Shown here piece after piece: positions 38,085 to 48,419 of a stretch of 64,000 nucleotides of DNA (positions are counted from its first letter, which is position 1; each line of letters opens with the position of its first letter). The notes under the pieces were generated by a model. It was not told the origin of the DNA. It made no database searches and worked only from the letters and a program-made list of their open reading frames with translations. The stretch is from Desmodus rotundus. Taxonomy: Eukaryota > Chordata > Mammalia > Chiroptera > Phyllostomidae. The position numbers and the translations under genes were made by a program. The stretch spans positions 165,875,220 to 165,939,219 of the forward strand of contig NC_071390.1 in NCBI RefSeq assembly GCF_022682495.2. Reading direction: 5' to 3'.

Positions 38085-39310
38085 CTAAGAGAAGCAGTTA
38101 TTTACCTCTGGGGACAGGGTTAGGAAACCTTCCCACCCCCAGGGCCCAGGAAAAGATCCACTGCTCCTAGAGGATAGGCAGAAGTAAAAGCCCACCCACG
38201 ACTTCAGGAGAAGGACAAGAAACCTTCTTGTCCTGCAGCTACACAAAGCAGTACACCAGCACTGGGCAAAGAACAAGAAACTCTCTTGGGCCTACATCCT
38301 ACCTCAAGTACAAAGCAGAGTTTGGTTACCACTGGGAGAAAGGGGGGGGGGGCGGGGAAAACAAACGAGAAAGCAGGACTTGGAAGGCCCAGACCCACAA
38401 GCCCAGCCTAAGACTGAGAGCGGATGGGAAGAACCAACCAAGGCCACCTCCACTCCCACCACAAGCCTAACACACACACCCACACACAGAGCCCTCTGTA
38501 GTGTGGGCATACTGCTGACGGTTGACAATGGAGCAGGAAAACTTCTCAGGGCACACGAAAGTAACAACCACCACCACTGGGAAATTTCAAGTCCGTGGTG
38601 CACTGCAGGTAACAATGGTAACAACAGAGCCATCCATGCCTCACTCACCTAGAGACAGAAGTGACTCAACCTACTGTACTAATGGTAGAGCTGACAGAAG
38701 CAGCATACCCGCTGCTGAACACAGACAATATTTACTTCGGCTTCAACTGTTTTATCATAATTAAAAATTTTGAGACACATTTAAAAAAAATTCACTGTCA
38801 AGATATAAAGCACACAACAGAACAAAACACAGAGATGACCCAAATGTTGAATTATCAGGCAGGGATGCTTAACTATGATTAATATGTTAAAAGATCTAGA
38901 GGAAAAGATGAGTATATTAAAGAATCTAAACAATATGTATAAAACAGATGGGGAATTTCAGCAGAGATATGGAAACTACAATATAAAAAAGAGACAAATG
39001 GCAGTAATAAAATTTTAAAAAAGATAATTTCAAAGTTGGAGAATTCCTCTGACAGGACTATCAGTGAACTAAAAATAGGTCAATGAGAATTATCTAAACT
39101 GAAACAAACAAACAAAAAAAAAACCAAAGGGAGCACACAATTGTATGACAATGTTAAATCATCTAACATAGACTTAATTGGAGTCCCCAAGGGAGAAGAT
39201 CTTTTATTTTTCCAAATAAATCTCTGGTTGATATTTTCCAAAATCAAAGACAACAAAACATAGAGCCAAGGAGGTCAGAAAACTCCTAAAATTGTGAAGT
39301 TATCCTTATC
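38085..39310 (+). mobile_element. L1 5' UTR and ORF1 remnant
   Basis: A GC-richer first half (38100-38640, with a G-run at 38342-38351) resembles an old L1 5' UTR. From about 38700 it resembles the decayed start of ORF1 (AAAAGATCTAGAGGAAAAGA, GAATTTCAGCAGAGATATGG, AATTGGAGTCCCCAAGGGAG). No ORF2 follows. No frame is intact. Confidence 0.55.
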
Positions 39311-41271
39311 TTACATCAGTTTAGTTAAAGCAAAGGTTTAGACAAAAGATATAGCTTAGATCTGAAGATCTTAGTTCTTCAACGTTGCATTCTACTAGGG
39401 TAAGATTTTTCTGGAAAATCTTTGCAATGATTGGAAAGAAATTACCTATAAACATACCATGCCTTGCTCTTGAATTCATATGTAACCCCAAACAGCTGTC
39501 GTTTATCTAGGAATCTTGAAAAGGTAAGGACAAAAGAATACTTATTTATTTTATTATCTTTGAATTCCTAAGCAGTCTATTCTCACATTGTTTCATTATA
39601 AGTTAGAGGCCCTAGAATATCATAACTATTTTTTACTCCTTTACTAATCTAGAATATGAAGATGGAAAACAGTCCTAATTATGTATAGTTCAATACTAAA
39701 AAAAATTTTAGACTTCAAAATATAAATCTAAATTTATAGTACATTATAGAAACTGATAATTTTATAAACAAGTTTAAACAATTTATCATAGATTTTCACA
39801 CACATTGGACTAAATTCAGAAAACCAGCATATTTGCATATTTCTATGACATTTCAAAATAAATCCCATAAAGAAATATGATATAGCATATGGCAAAAACA
39901 AGAACTAGGAGTTAATAGAGTCAGGTTTTAATTCTAGGTCAATTATATTACATTAAAGTTGGTTTTAAAATACATGTATTTATATATACTTTGTATATGA
40001 CTCAAAGAAATATGCTGTAACTGATATAAATTAGTAAAAAGATTAATAAATCAGCTTCAATTACAAAGAAGTCTGGGAACTAGTGAACACTGGGATCAGT
40101 GGCAATCATAAAATGAGGAAGTCGTTGATTTGTTCAAAGATCTCCTACTATATATAGTAAAACTACAATTGCACAACAAATAACCAGAGCATTAAAAGTA
40201 AAAACATGACAACAGAGATTTCATTTGAAAACTAATATTTCTTCAGCACCTAAAATGTGTCGAGCAGTAAACATTCAAACATCTGTTGAATAAATATATT
40301 CCCCAACTAAGTAGCACAACGTAATTATGACAGTCCATGCTTAATACCTACTAACTTTACTACTTTTAATTTCACATTAGCCAGCACCTTTTAAATGTTT
40401 TCAAAATCTGGGAGATTACAAGTTGAATAAATTCTACTTTTTTAATAATCGTATCATTTTAAATTTTCTTAACTCTTTAAAAAGATGCAAGTTTATCAGT
40501 AACAGCATTTGAGATCTTGTTCCCCATAATATGTCAGCAGTATGGCTCAAATAAACTCATAAAAATTCTATACAGGTATGGACATTTCTTGCATCGATAT
40601 TTACTCAGTGCAACTGTCAGGCTTCTGAAGAAGCCTACCCAGGACAACCCCGCGAACCAGAACGCGGGGCTAGGTACAAGGGCCCACTGTACCCCACGGG
40701 CTCACCAGTTCGCACTAGGTGAACTTGGGTGAGATTCTCTCAGAATCTGGGGCCTCCTTGCTTTAAGTAGCAGGCCATGACTTTAACTGAACTTGGCTCA
40801 CAAAATCCTCAAGGTGGATAAAGGTTAAGAAAACCTGGGGTGATGGTGGGGGAGAAAGAAAACCCAGGGTAAAAGGGAAAATATGGGCTTCTGGTTTTAA
40901 TTTCAGCTTTAAACTGGATTGCTTAGTAAGAGTCTAAACAAAATCTGTGCTAGTTAAAAGAGAGTATGAACTCTCTTTAGTTCTAAAAGAGAAAGAACAC
41001 TGCTTTCCCAACCTGAGTAGCCAATGGGGTGATGACGGCTGCTCAGATCCCCAACCCCAGAGGGCAGGCAATGGGCCATAGGAGTCCACGGGGTGCAGCA
41101 ATGCTTCGGGGAGAAGGGCAGGGAACAGGTTTGCCCTGATAAAGGGACTTGTGCCTTGGAAAACAGCAAACCTTCAGCAGCATCTGGTAAGCAAGCTCTC
41201 GCTGGCCCTGACTGGAGTATTCTTGGGTGACTAAGAATCTCTGTGGGGTTGCCTAAGGAAATTTCCTCCTG
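39311..41271. other. Intronic sequence, mostly unrecognised
   Basis: No gene or named repeat. A GC-richer patch at 40610-41200 contains a 7-bp hairpin (CCCCGCG at 40648-40654, CGCGGGG at 40663-40669) and may be an old LTR fragment, unproven. Confidence 0.4.
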
Positions 41272-41459
41272 CAGGGGTGTCCAACCTGTGGCCTGCAGGC
41301 TACACGTGGTTCAGGATGGCTATAAATGCGGCCCAGCGTAAAATCATAAATTTACTTAAAACACCGTTTTTTTGTGATTATGTGTCACAGTGTATTTAGA
41401 CACCAAGACAACTCTTCTTCCAGTGTAGCCCAGAGATGCCAAAAGGTTGGACACGCCTC
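41272..41459. mobile_element. hAT-type non-autonomous DNA transposon
   Basis: The left end CAGGGGTGTCCAACCTGTGG and the right end AAAAGGTTGGACACGCCTC are imperfect inverted repeats of a form known from mammalian hAT MITEs. Internal GTGTATTTAGACACCAAGAC and CTTCTTCCAGTGTAGCCCAG fit. No clear 8-bp duplication is seen. Confidence 0.7.
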
Positions 41460-41841
41460 CGAGAGCATAAAGCAGTCTCACAGAGACATCCACAGCATTT
41501 GCCAAGTCCAGAGACTTGCATGTAAGGGCTGGTTTTCCCTAGAAGTTTATTCGGACACTACGGATCTCAAACTTAACATGGGAAATCATGCCTCTGAGGG
41601 CTACAAGGCCCACGACATCAGCCTCCCATTTATAAGTTGGCTGAGCTGAGAATTCTTTGATACTTCTAAATCAATTTTTGCACACATAACTAGAAAACAC
41701 CAGCTAAAAAATTAGGCAATATGAATGGAAATATATTTAATTGCTCTCTCAAGGCTTCTAAGAGGATTTAAATAAATAGATCAGCCTAATTTGTTGCTGT
41801 CAACACAATTTTTTGAGGTACTAAAAATGGCTGTCCTTATT

Positions 41842-42040
41842 TTAATATTAATTCATTTTTTAAAGATTTTATTTATTTTTTAGAGGGAGGGGAAGGGAGA
41901 GAGAAAGACAGGGAGAGAAATATCAATGCGCAAGAGAGACACATCGAAGGGTTGCCTCGTGTGCCCTGACCAGGAATCAAAGTGGCAACCCTTCAGTGTG
42001 CAGTACAACACCTGCCCCACTAAGCCATGTTGGTCAGGGC
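41842..42040 (-). mobile_element. VES SINE with perfect target duplication
   Basis: Minus-strand copy; on the plus strand it runs from AAAGATTTTATTTATTTTTT to TAAGCCATGTTGGTCAGGGC. Identical 14-base flanks TGGCTGTCCTTATT at 41828-41841 and 42041-42054 define the insertion precisely. Confidence 0.95.
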
Positions 42041-42199
42041 TGGCTGTCCTTATTCTAAAAGGGGGAAGGTCATCTGGAACTTGACTTGTCAAGCACAGAC
42101 ATAAATTATAAATGCGTCCACGGCAAAATTTGGATCCAGTCGTTCTTTTATAAACTAGTAAATTTTTCTCATGGCTAAAAGGTCTCTGCTCGTATATGT

Positions 42200-42882
42200 A
42201 CATTAACAATGGCCAGGAAAAGTCCAGCCATTGTTAATATAACCAGAACAGTTTACACGACATGGGGTTTGCAAGACATCGGTGTAACCTGGCAGCCAAG
42301 GAGAGTCGACTGGAATGCACATGCATGAACAATGATGACTTCACTGTACGTGTCTGTGGGGGCAGTGGATGCTGTTGAACCAGTGTGTGTCCTCTGTGGC
42401 CAACACATTCAAAATGATTGAGCAAGTAGAACAATGAAATCTGCATCAAATTTTACATTAAGCTTGAACATGCCTCTGTAGAAACTATTTGGATAATTCA
42501 GAAGGTTGCAGCTATGGGCAACTGGTGATTGGCAGCTTCATCATGACCATGTGCTGGCTCATGCATCACATCTTGTGAAGAATTTTTTGGCATAACATGA
42601 AATCACCCAGATGACTCAGCACCCCCAGATTGAGTACCCTGCAACTTCTGGCTTTTCCCAAAATTAAAATCACCTTTGAAAGGAAAGAGATTTCAGACCG
42701 TCAATGAGATTCAGGAAAATATGACGGGGCAGCTGATGGCGACTGGGTGAACTGTGTGAGGTCCACAGGTGCCTACTTTGAAGGGGAGTCCTATGTACAA
42801 TGCTTCTTGTATCTTGTATCTTCTTCCATAAATGTCTCTATTTTTTATAATACATAGCTGGACACCTTCTGGACAGATATAT
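42200..42882 (+). mobile_element. Internally deleted mariner transposon, copy 2
   Basis: Same family as the copy at 27893-28620 but in the opposite orientation. It shares AAAAGTCCAGCCATTGTTAA, GTAACCTGGCAGCC, the N-terminal AMGN region, the sudden junction to HHDHVLAHAS and the C-terminal portion (SPLKGKRFQ-like, then a stretch matching the other copy's end). The right end reverse complement is ATCTGTCCAGAAGGTGTCC. Stops and frameshifts are present. It has the same internal deletion as copy 1, so both come from an already deleted source. Confidence 0.85.
42202..42238. repeat. Perfect 12-bp hairpin at the left end of mariner copy 2
   Basis: ATTAACAATGGC (42202-42213) and GCCATTGTTAAT (42227-42238) are exact reverse complements around a 13-base loop. 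The copy at 27893-28620 lacks the outer arm. Confidence 0.85.
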
Positions 42883-43324
42883 ATAATAAACATGAGATAA
42901 TTTTCTACCTCCCGATGGTATTGTTAAAATTAATTTAAAAGCAAACACTTGTAAAAATTGGGTATTCTAAAATTCTCAAAAAAATAGAAACTAACTCAAA
43001 TGATTTTCAATTTTACATGATCTAAGATTAATCCTTAGTAAATAAAAGCTAGCTTCAGTTTGTTGGTTTAAAATAGACATGTCTTTATTTGCCTAGGTTT
43101 TACAAATATAAGACCAGATAATAAGTGACTTTTATGCCAAGGCAAAAATGTTTCTAGAGGTTATAAAATGTTCAGGCTAAGAATGATAATTGATTACTTC
43201 TTAGTTTTCATTAGACTTTGAGATTTTAAAGGTTAAAAGCCTCAATATATATATATAGAAAAACTAATAGGATATATTGAATGGGTAAAAAATGGTTGAA
43301 AATTAAACGAATAGTCAAGGCTAT
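42883..43324. other. Intronic sequence without recognised features
   Basis: AT-rich, nothing recognised. Confidence 0.45.
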
Positions 43325-44265
43325 GGAGAAAGCCAAGATGGCACCTTAGCTCTTCCTGGCTCCCTGGAACTCCATTTTGGGGGGTTTTACATTCCTTCAT
43401 GAATCATAATGTATTTAAGATGGACTTACGTGAAGAAATTTGTAAGTGACATTATTGAAAGGAGACATTTTACAGTATTTCCAAGCTAAAGAAGATGTAG
43501 AAGGCAACTTTTAATGTTATATTAGATGCCAAATACAGAAAAACTAGACAGAAGGCAAAATTCAGATCATGATAGTTGACAGAAAAAAAAAAATGATCCA
43601 CAGTGGTTTTTCACACAGAAGACCATAAGATCTGATGCCTTCCATTTGCCCGCCCTTCCAGTTTGGGGAAGATTTAGCCTCAACTCAGATCCCATGGTTA
43701 CAGTATTGCCCCATCCCCAATGGTCAACAAAATGACGTCAATACTGAGTCTTCCTAGGAATGAGCCTTCCTAGTGCTGTGAGACCACACCACCCACCAAA
43801 AGGTTGATCATCAGTGTATCCTTCAGATTGGTTTATGACCAATAAACCTATGGACAAAAAAGGGGTGGGTGGTACTATAGAAAGTAACCTCACTGGGTGA
43901 TCTGATCATAAATTCCTAACTGGGCAGGTCATGGTGAGTAGTCACACCCCAGGCACCTAACTTTTTAGTATAAGATTTATCTTTGTCTTAAGCAATCCCT
44001 GTCCATTATTTCTACACGTCTAGGTTAACACAGCTTTGAAATAAATAACTCCCTCCAAAACAGCACATAATCTTTACTATATGTAATCCCATCCCTGAGC
44101 TGCTTCCTACCACCTACACGTACTTGTCCTCACATTCCGTCCTTAATCTCAAATGCATAAAAGAAACTGCAAGCTGTTATTTGCTAAAGCATTTATCTCA
44201 GTCTGTTGACATCTTGCTTCAAGATGTCTTCTCTGCTGGGCTCAAATAAATTTTTATAGAAATTC
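43325..44265 (+). mobile_element. Possible ERV solo LTR, unclassified
   Basis: A roughly 0.9 kb block with a CAAGATGGCACC motif near its start, a TATA-like GCATAAAAGAAACTGCAAGC at about 44156 and a polyadenylation signal in GGGCTCAAATAAATTTTTA near 44240, spaced as in an LTR. The family was not recognised and the ends are uncertain. Confidence 0.4.
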
Positions 44266-44388
44266 AAAAAATGACTTAAACTGAGTAATATAGTAATCAT
44301 AACTGCTCAGTTTGTGTAAGTAAACACCTGAAAATTTATCCTGTAGCATTTTTTCACTGCAAGTTGGCAGTCACAAATAAAGATGTAC

Positions 44389-44480
44389 AGAGGGGGGTGG
44401 AGGGGATACTCAGTACAGGCAGAAGGGAGAAAAATTGGGACAAATGTAATAGCATGACAATAAAATATAATTAAGAAGAC
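44389..44480 (+). mobile_element. HAL1/L1 3' end, 92 bases
   Basis: GGGAGAAAAATTGGGACAAA then TGTAATAGCATGACAATAAA and ATATAATTAAG. The flanking duplication AAAGATGTAC (44379-44388) / AAAGATGTGC (44481-44490) has one mismatch. Its tail matches that of the larger element at 45290-47500. Confidence 0.8.
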
Positions 44481-44490
44481 AAAGATGTGC

Positions 44491-45034
44491 TACAATTCTT
44501 CCCAAAAATATTTAACACACATAATTTTTCAGTGTCATTACAAACATCTTAAATAAAAACAGTTGTCAATAATTACATCATGATATATCTCAGAATAACT
44601 TACCCATATATTTTATAGTGTTGGTTACACTGTGTCAGAGAAATATGTGTAAACCATTAATTACTATATAGATGTAAAGTATCATTAATTATAATAGATT
44701 ATAATCAAAGACAAATCTTCAAGTCAAGAAGTACTTACAATGGCACAACTTTTACAAGAAAGCTACTATAGCAGATACCTTATATGGTTAAAAAAAAAAA
44801 CCTACTGTGGTACAATGTAAGTACAAAGATGTTGCCAGTTAGAATTGCAATGAGAAGGGTACAAACAATCTGTTAAAGTTTTAAGGTAGAAGAAGCCAGT
44901 CTTTCCAAAGGTGATGCTGGAAAGACTTTGTAACAAACATACATACCAGAGAGACAGAGAAAAAGTAGGAACCATGTCAATTTTTACCTACCATTCTATC
45001 TCCAACTTGTACAACAGTATACTGAACATAGGAA
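44491..45034. other. Intronic sequence without recognised features
   Basis: AT-rich, nothing recognised. Confidence 0.45.
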
Positions 45035-45260
45035 AATAGTCTCAATAAATATTTACTGATTGAATGAACAAACATATGAAAGGGACCTTGAGATGGAGAG
45101 GACACTCTAATATGAAGGAAACATGCAAGCAAAGGAATAAAAGCAGATATAAGGTATGTTCAAAGAACAAAGAGTAGCCTAATTTTGCTGGAGCATACTT
45201 ATAAAATACAGAAGATTAGCAGGAGTTTGTGTCTGATCTGAGCTACATAAAAAGTTTAAA
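45035..45260 (+). repeat. MIR/L2 end and L2-like fragment
   Basis: CTCAATAAATATTTACTGAT followed by TGAATGAACAAACA is a typical MIR/L2 tail; the rest is a weak L2-like match. Confidence 0.5.
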
Positions 45261-45289
45261 TTTAATTTCATATTAATTAAAAATAATAG

Positions 45290-47500
45290 ACTTTCAGTCA
45301 ATATGGAGGCACAGGTAGACATGCTTCACCTCCTCGTGCAACCACAAAAAAAATTACAACTAAGTCTCAAAACAAGTAACATCCAGAACTGTCAGAGAGT
45401 CAAACTGTGGGGAGGTCGACAACCAAAGATTTAAAGCAGCCACAATCATCCAGACAGGTAGGAGGGGCAGAGACACAGAGATGGGGGCGAGAGGCAGTGG
45501 CGGCAACTAACAGCAGGGACGGTCCTATATTCTCGTGTGGTGGATAAAAATTGGGAAGGACACTTTGGAAGCAAGCAATATCAGCCCCAGGCCAGACTGC
45601 ACAGCCCAGGGTTCCAATGCCAGGAAGATATATCCCCATAATTTCTGGCTATAAAAACCAGTGGGGGCCCTGGCTGGTATGGCTCAGTGGACTGAGCGCT
45701 GGCCTGCAAACCAAAGGGCTGCAGGTTTGATTCCCAGTCAAGGCACATGGCTGGACTGCGGGCCAGGTCCCCTGTTGGGGGCATGCAAGAGGCAACCACA
45801 CATTGCTATTTCTCTCCCTCTTTCTCCTTCCCTTCCCCTCTTTCTAAAAATAAATAAATAGATAGATAGACAGACAGATAGATAAATAAATAAGACGGTG
45901 GGGATGAGGGCAGCAGAAAAAACTGCCAGATTTTCAAGAAACTTAACTTAAAGGGCCCACTCAGTCTTAAAACATACACAAACCCACCCTGGGACTCAAC
46001 ACAAGGGCAAGAGCCAGAAGGGTACCTACCAATCGCATAAGGGGAGTAGGTGGAAACAGGGCAAGTGCTGAGCAAACCCCCAGAAGCCAGGCAGAGGCAC
46101 AGCCCCCCCTCTGACCCTTGCCCCCAAACAGAGCCACAAAGCAGTGAAGTGAGTGGCCCCATCCTGGCAATTACCTAAGGCTCCACCCCACACAATTTAT
46201 AGGTGCCTTTTACAGGGGGTCAAAGCAACACTACCTAATACACAGAAACACACACCAGGGAGGCTGCCAAATTGAGGAGACAAAGAAACATGGCCCAAAG
46301 GAAAGAACACAACAAAACTCCAAAAAAGAACTAAATGAAACAGAGATAGTCAACCTATCAGATGCAGAGCTCAAACACTGGTGATCAAGATGCTCAAAGA
46401 ACTCACTGAGTATACAGCAAAAACATAAGGGAAGAAACGAAGGTTTACATTAGGTGAAATAAAGAAAAATCTACAGGGAACCAACAGTGGAGAGAAGGAA
46501 GCGAGGAATCAACTCAACGATCTGGAACATGAGGAAGAAATAAACATTCAACCAGAACAGAAAGAACAAACAAGAATTCAAAAAAACATGGATAGTGTAC
46601 AAAGACTCTGGGACATCTCCTAACATGTCAACACCTGAATCATAGGGATGCCAGAAGGAGAAGAGGAAGAACAAGACACTTAAAACATATTTGTAAAAAA
46701 AATGAAAGAAAACTTCCCTAATTTGGTGAAGGAAATAGACATACAAGTCCAGGAAGCAGAGTCCCAAACATGTTGGACCCTAAGAGGACCACACCAAAAC
46801 ACCAAAAGTTAATGCCAAAAGTTAAAGAGAGAATCTTAAAAGCAGCAAGTCACCTACAAAGGAGTTCCCATAAGACTATCAGCTGATTTCTCAAAAGAAA
46901 CCTTACAGGCAAGAAGGGACTGGCAAGAAGTATTCAAAGTGATGAAAGACAAGGACCTACGACCTAGATTATTCTATCCAGAAAAGCTCTCATTTAGAAC
47001 AGAAGGGCAGATAAAGCACTTCCCAGACAAGGCAAAGCAAAAGGACCTCATCATCACCAAGTCATTATTATATGAAATGTTAAAGGAACTTATTTAAGAA
47101 GAAGATGATCAAAACTATGAACATTAAAAGGGGAACAAATACATGACTATCAGCAACTGAATCTAAAAAAAAAAAAACCTAAGCAAACAACCAGAACAGG
47201 AACAGAATCCTAGGTATGGAGATCGTTTGGAATGTTATCAGCTGGGAAGCAGAAGGGAGAGAATGGAGGAAACAGTGCAGGGATTAAAAAGCATAAATGG
47301 TAGGTATAAAATAGACAGGGGGAAGTTAAAAATAGTATAGGAAATGGAGAAGCCAAAGGACTTACATGCACAACCCATGGACAAGAACTAAGGGGGAGGT
47401 ATTGCTGGAGGGAAGGGGGTTACTGGGCAGAGGGGGGCAAAGGGAGAAAAACTGGGACAAATGTAATAGCATCATCAATAAAATATAATTAAAAATTTAA
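45290..47500 (+). mobile_element. HAL1-like element: ORF1-only L1 derivative, near full length
   Basis: The 5' UTR starts with AATATGGAGGCACAGGTAGA (about 45299) and is split by a VES at 45666-45893. ORF1 starts around 46310-46350 and can be followed through stops and frameshifts: IIGMPEGEEE near 46640, then LSADFSKETLQARRDWQEVF at about 46878-46937, FYPEKLSFR near 46973 and MLKELI with a TAA at about 47094. These are the RRM and C-terminal landmarks of L1 ORF1p. Only about 400 bases of 3' UTR follow, ending CAATAAAATATAATTAAAA, with no trace of ORF2. This ORF1-plus-3'-UTR layout defines HAL1 (half-L1) elements. It is dead now. Confidence 0.8.
45666..45893 (+). mobile_element. VES SINE inside the HAL1-like element
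   Basis: GGCCCTGGCTGGTATGGCTC head, GGTTTGATTCCCAGTCAAGG B box, pyrimidine-rich body and a tail with GATA/GACA repeats. It interrupts the 5' UTR of the surrounding element, so it is younger. Confidence 0.93.
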
Positions 47501-47769
47501 AAATCAGAATAAAATGAAATAAATAATAAAAGTTTTAGTAATTTCAGTAACATATAAGAGAGTACAAGGTGAGCTATAACATGCGTGCCTCATCTAACAC
47601 AAATGCTTTGGTTCAGAACTAATGTGGCAGCAATAAAAAAGAAAAGAATGGGGAAAAGGTCAAATGTAACCCCAAGAATCTGGTTGGTTAGAAAAACAGT
47701 GGCACCATTAAAAGAAATACAAAGTAAAAATAAAAAGAAAGAAAAAAAGAAGGTTGGGCGGAAGGGGGT
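47501..47769. other. Short intronic interval
   Basis: No features beyond an A-rich stretch at 47705-47753. Confidence 0.4.
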
Positions 47770-47945
47770 AATCAGATTAAAAATGACATTTATTGAGCAT
47801 TTATTTCTTGGTAAGCCCTTCAGGTACACTATTTTATTTAATCTTCGCAACAACCGGTGAAGTAGTCATACTTTCATTTTACAAATGAGGCAAAAGAGGT
47901 CAAGATAATTCCCCAAAGCTCACAAAGCTAATTTAATTGTGTCAT
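47770..47945 (-). repeat. MIR SINE
   Basis: ACATTTATTGAGCATTTATT, TTATTTAATCTTCGCAACAA and TTTTACAAATGAGGCAAAAG follow the MIR core in order. Confidence 0.75.
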
Positions 47946-48074
47946 TCCCTTCCTTCTTCCTTCCTAAGAGAACCTCCATTTTTTTTCAAATATGGGGCAG
48001 CAATGTACTCAGGAAGGTGGTCCCCCTCAGCCCTAGGAGAATGAAACCTGACTGTTCTAAACATTTCCCTTGTC

Positions 48075-48297
48075 TGCCCTGGCTGGGTGGCCCAGTTGGT
48101 TGAAGCATCGTCCTATACATCAAAAGGTTGTGGGTTCAATTCCCAGCCAGGGCACATAAGTAGGTTGTAGATTCGATACCCGGTCGGGGTGTTTACAGGA
48201 AGCAACCAATCGATGTTTGCCACATCGATGTTTCTCTTTCTCTCTGAAGTCAATAAACATATCCTAGGGTAAGGATTAAAAACAAACAAACAAACAA
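48075..48297 (+). mobile_element. VES SINE
   Basis: TGCCCTGGCTGGGTGGCCCA, GGTTCAATTCCCAGCCAGGG and ATCGATGTTTCTCTTTCTCT with an (AAAC)n tail. The flanks ACATTTCCCTTGTC (48061-48074) and ACATGGCCCTTCTC (48298-48311) agree at 11 of 14 bases. Confidence 0.9.
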
Positions 48298-48419
48298 ACA
48301 TGGCCCTTCTCCAACAACCCGTCCTGACCAATGAGAAGAACTCGTATGTTGAGGGCACCTGGAAAAAGACTTTCCTACCTGCGTTAGCTTTGTGAAGATA
48401 ACGAGGATCCTTGTAGTCA

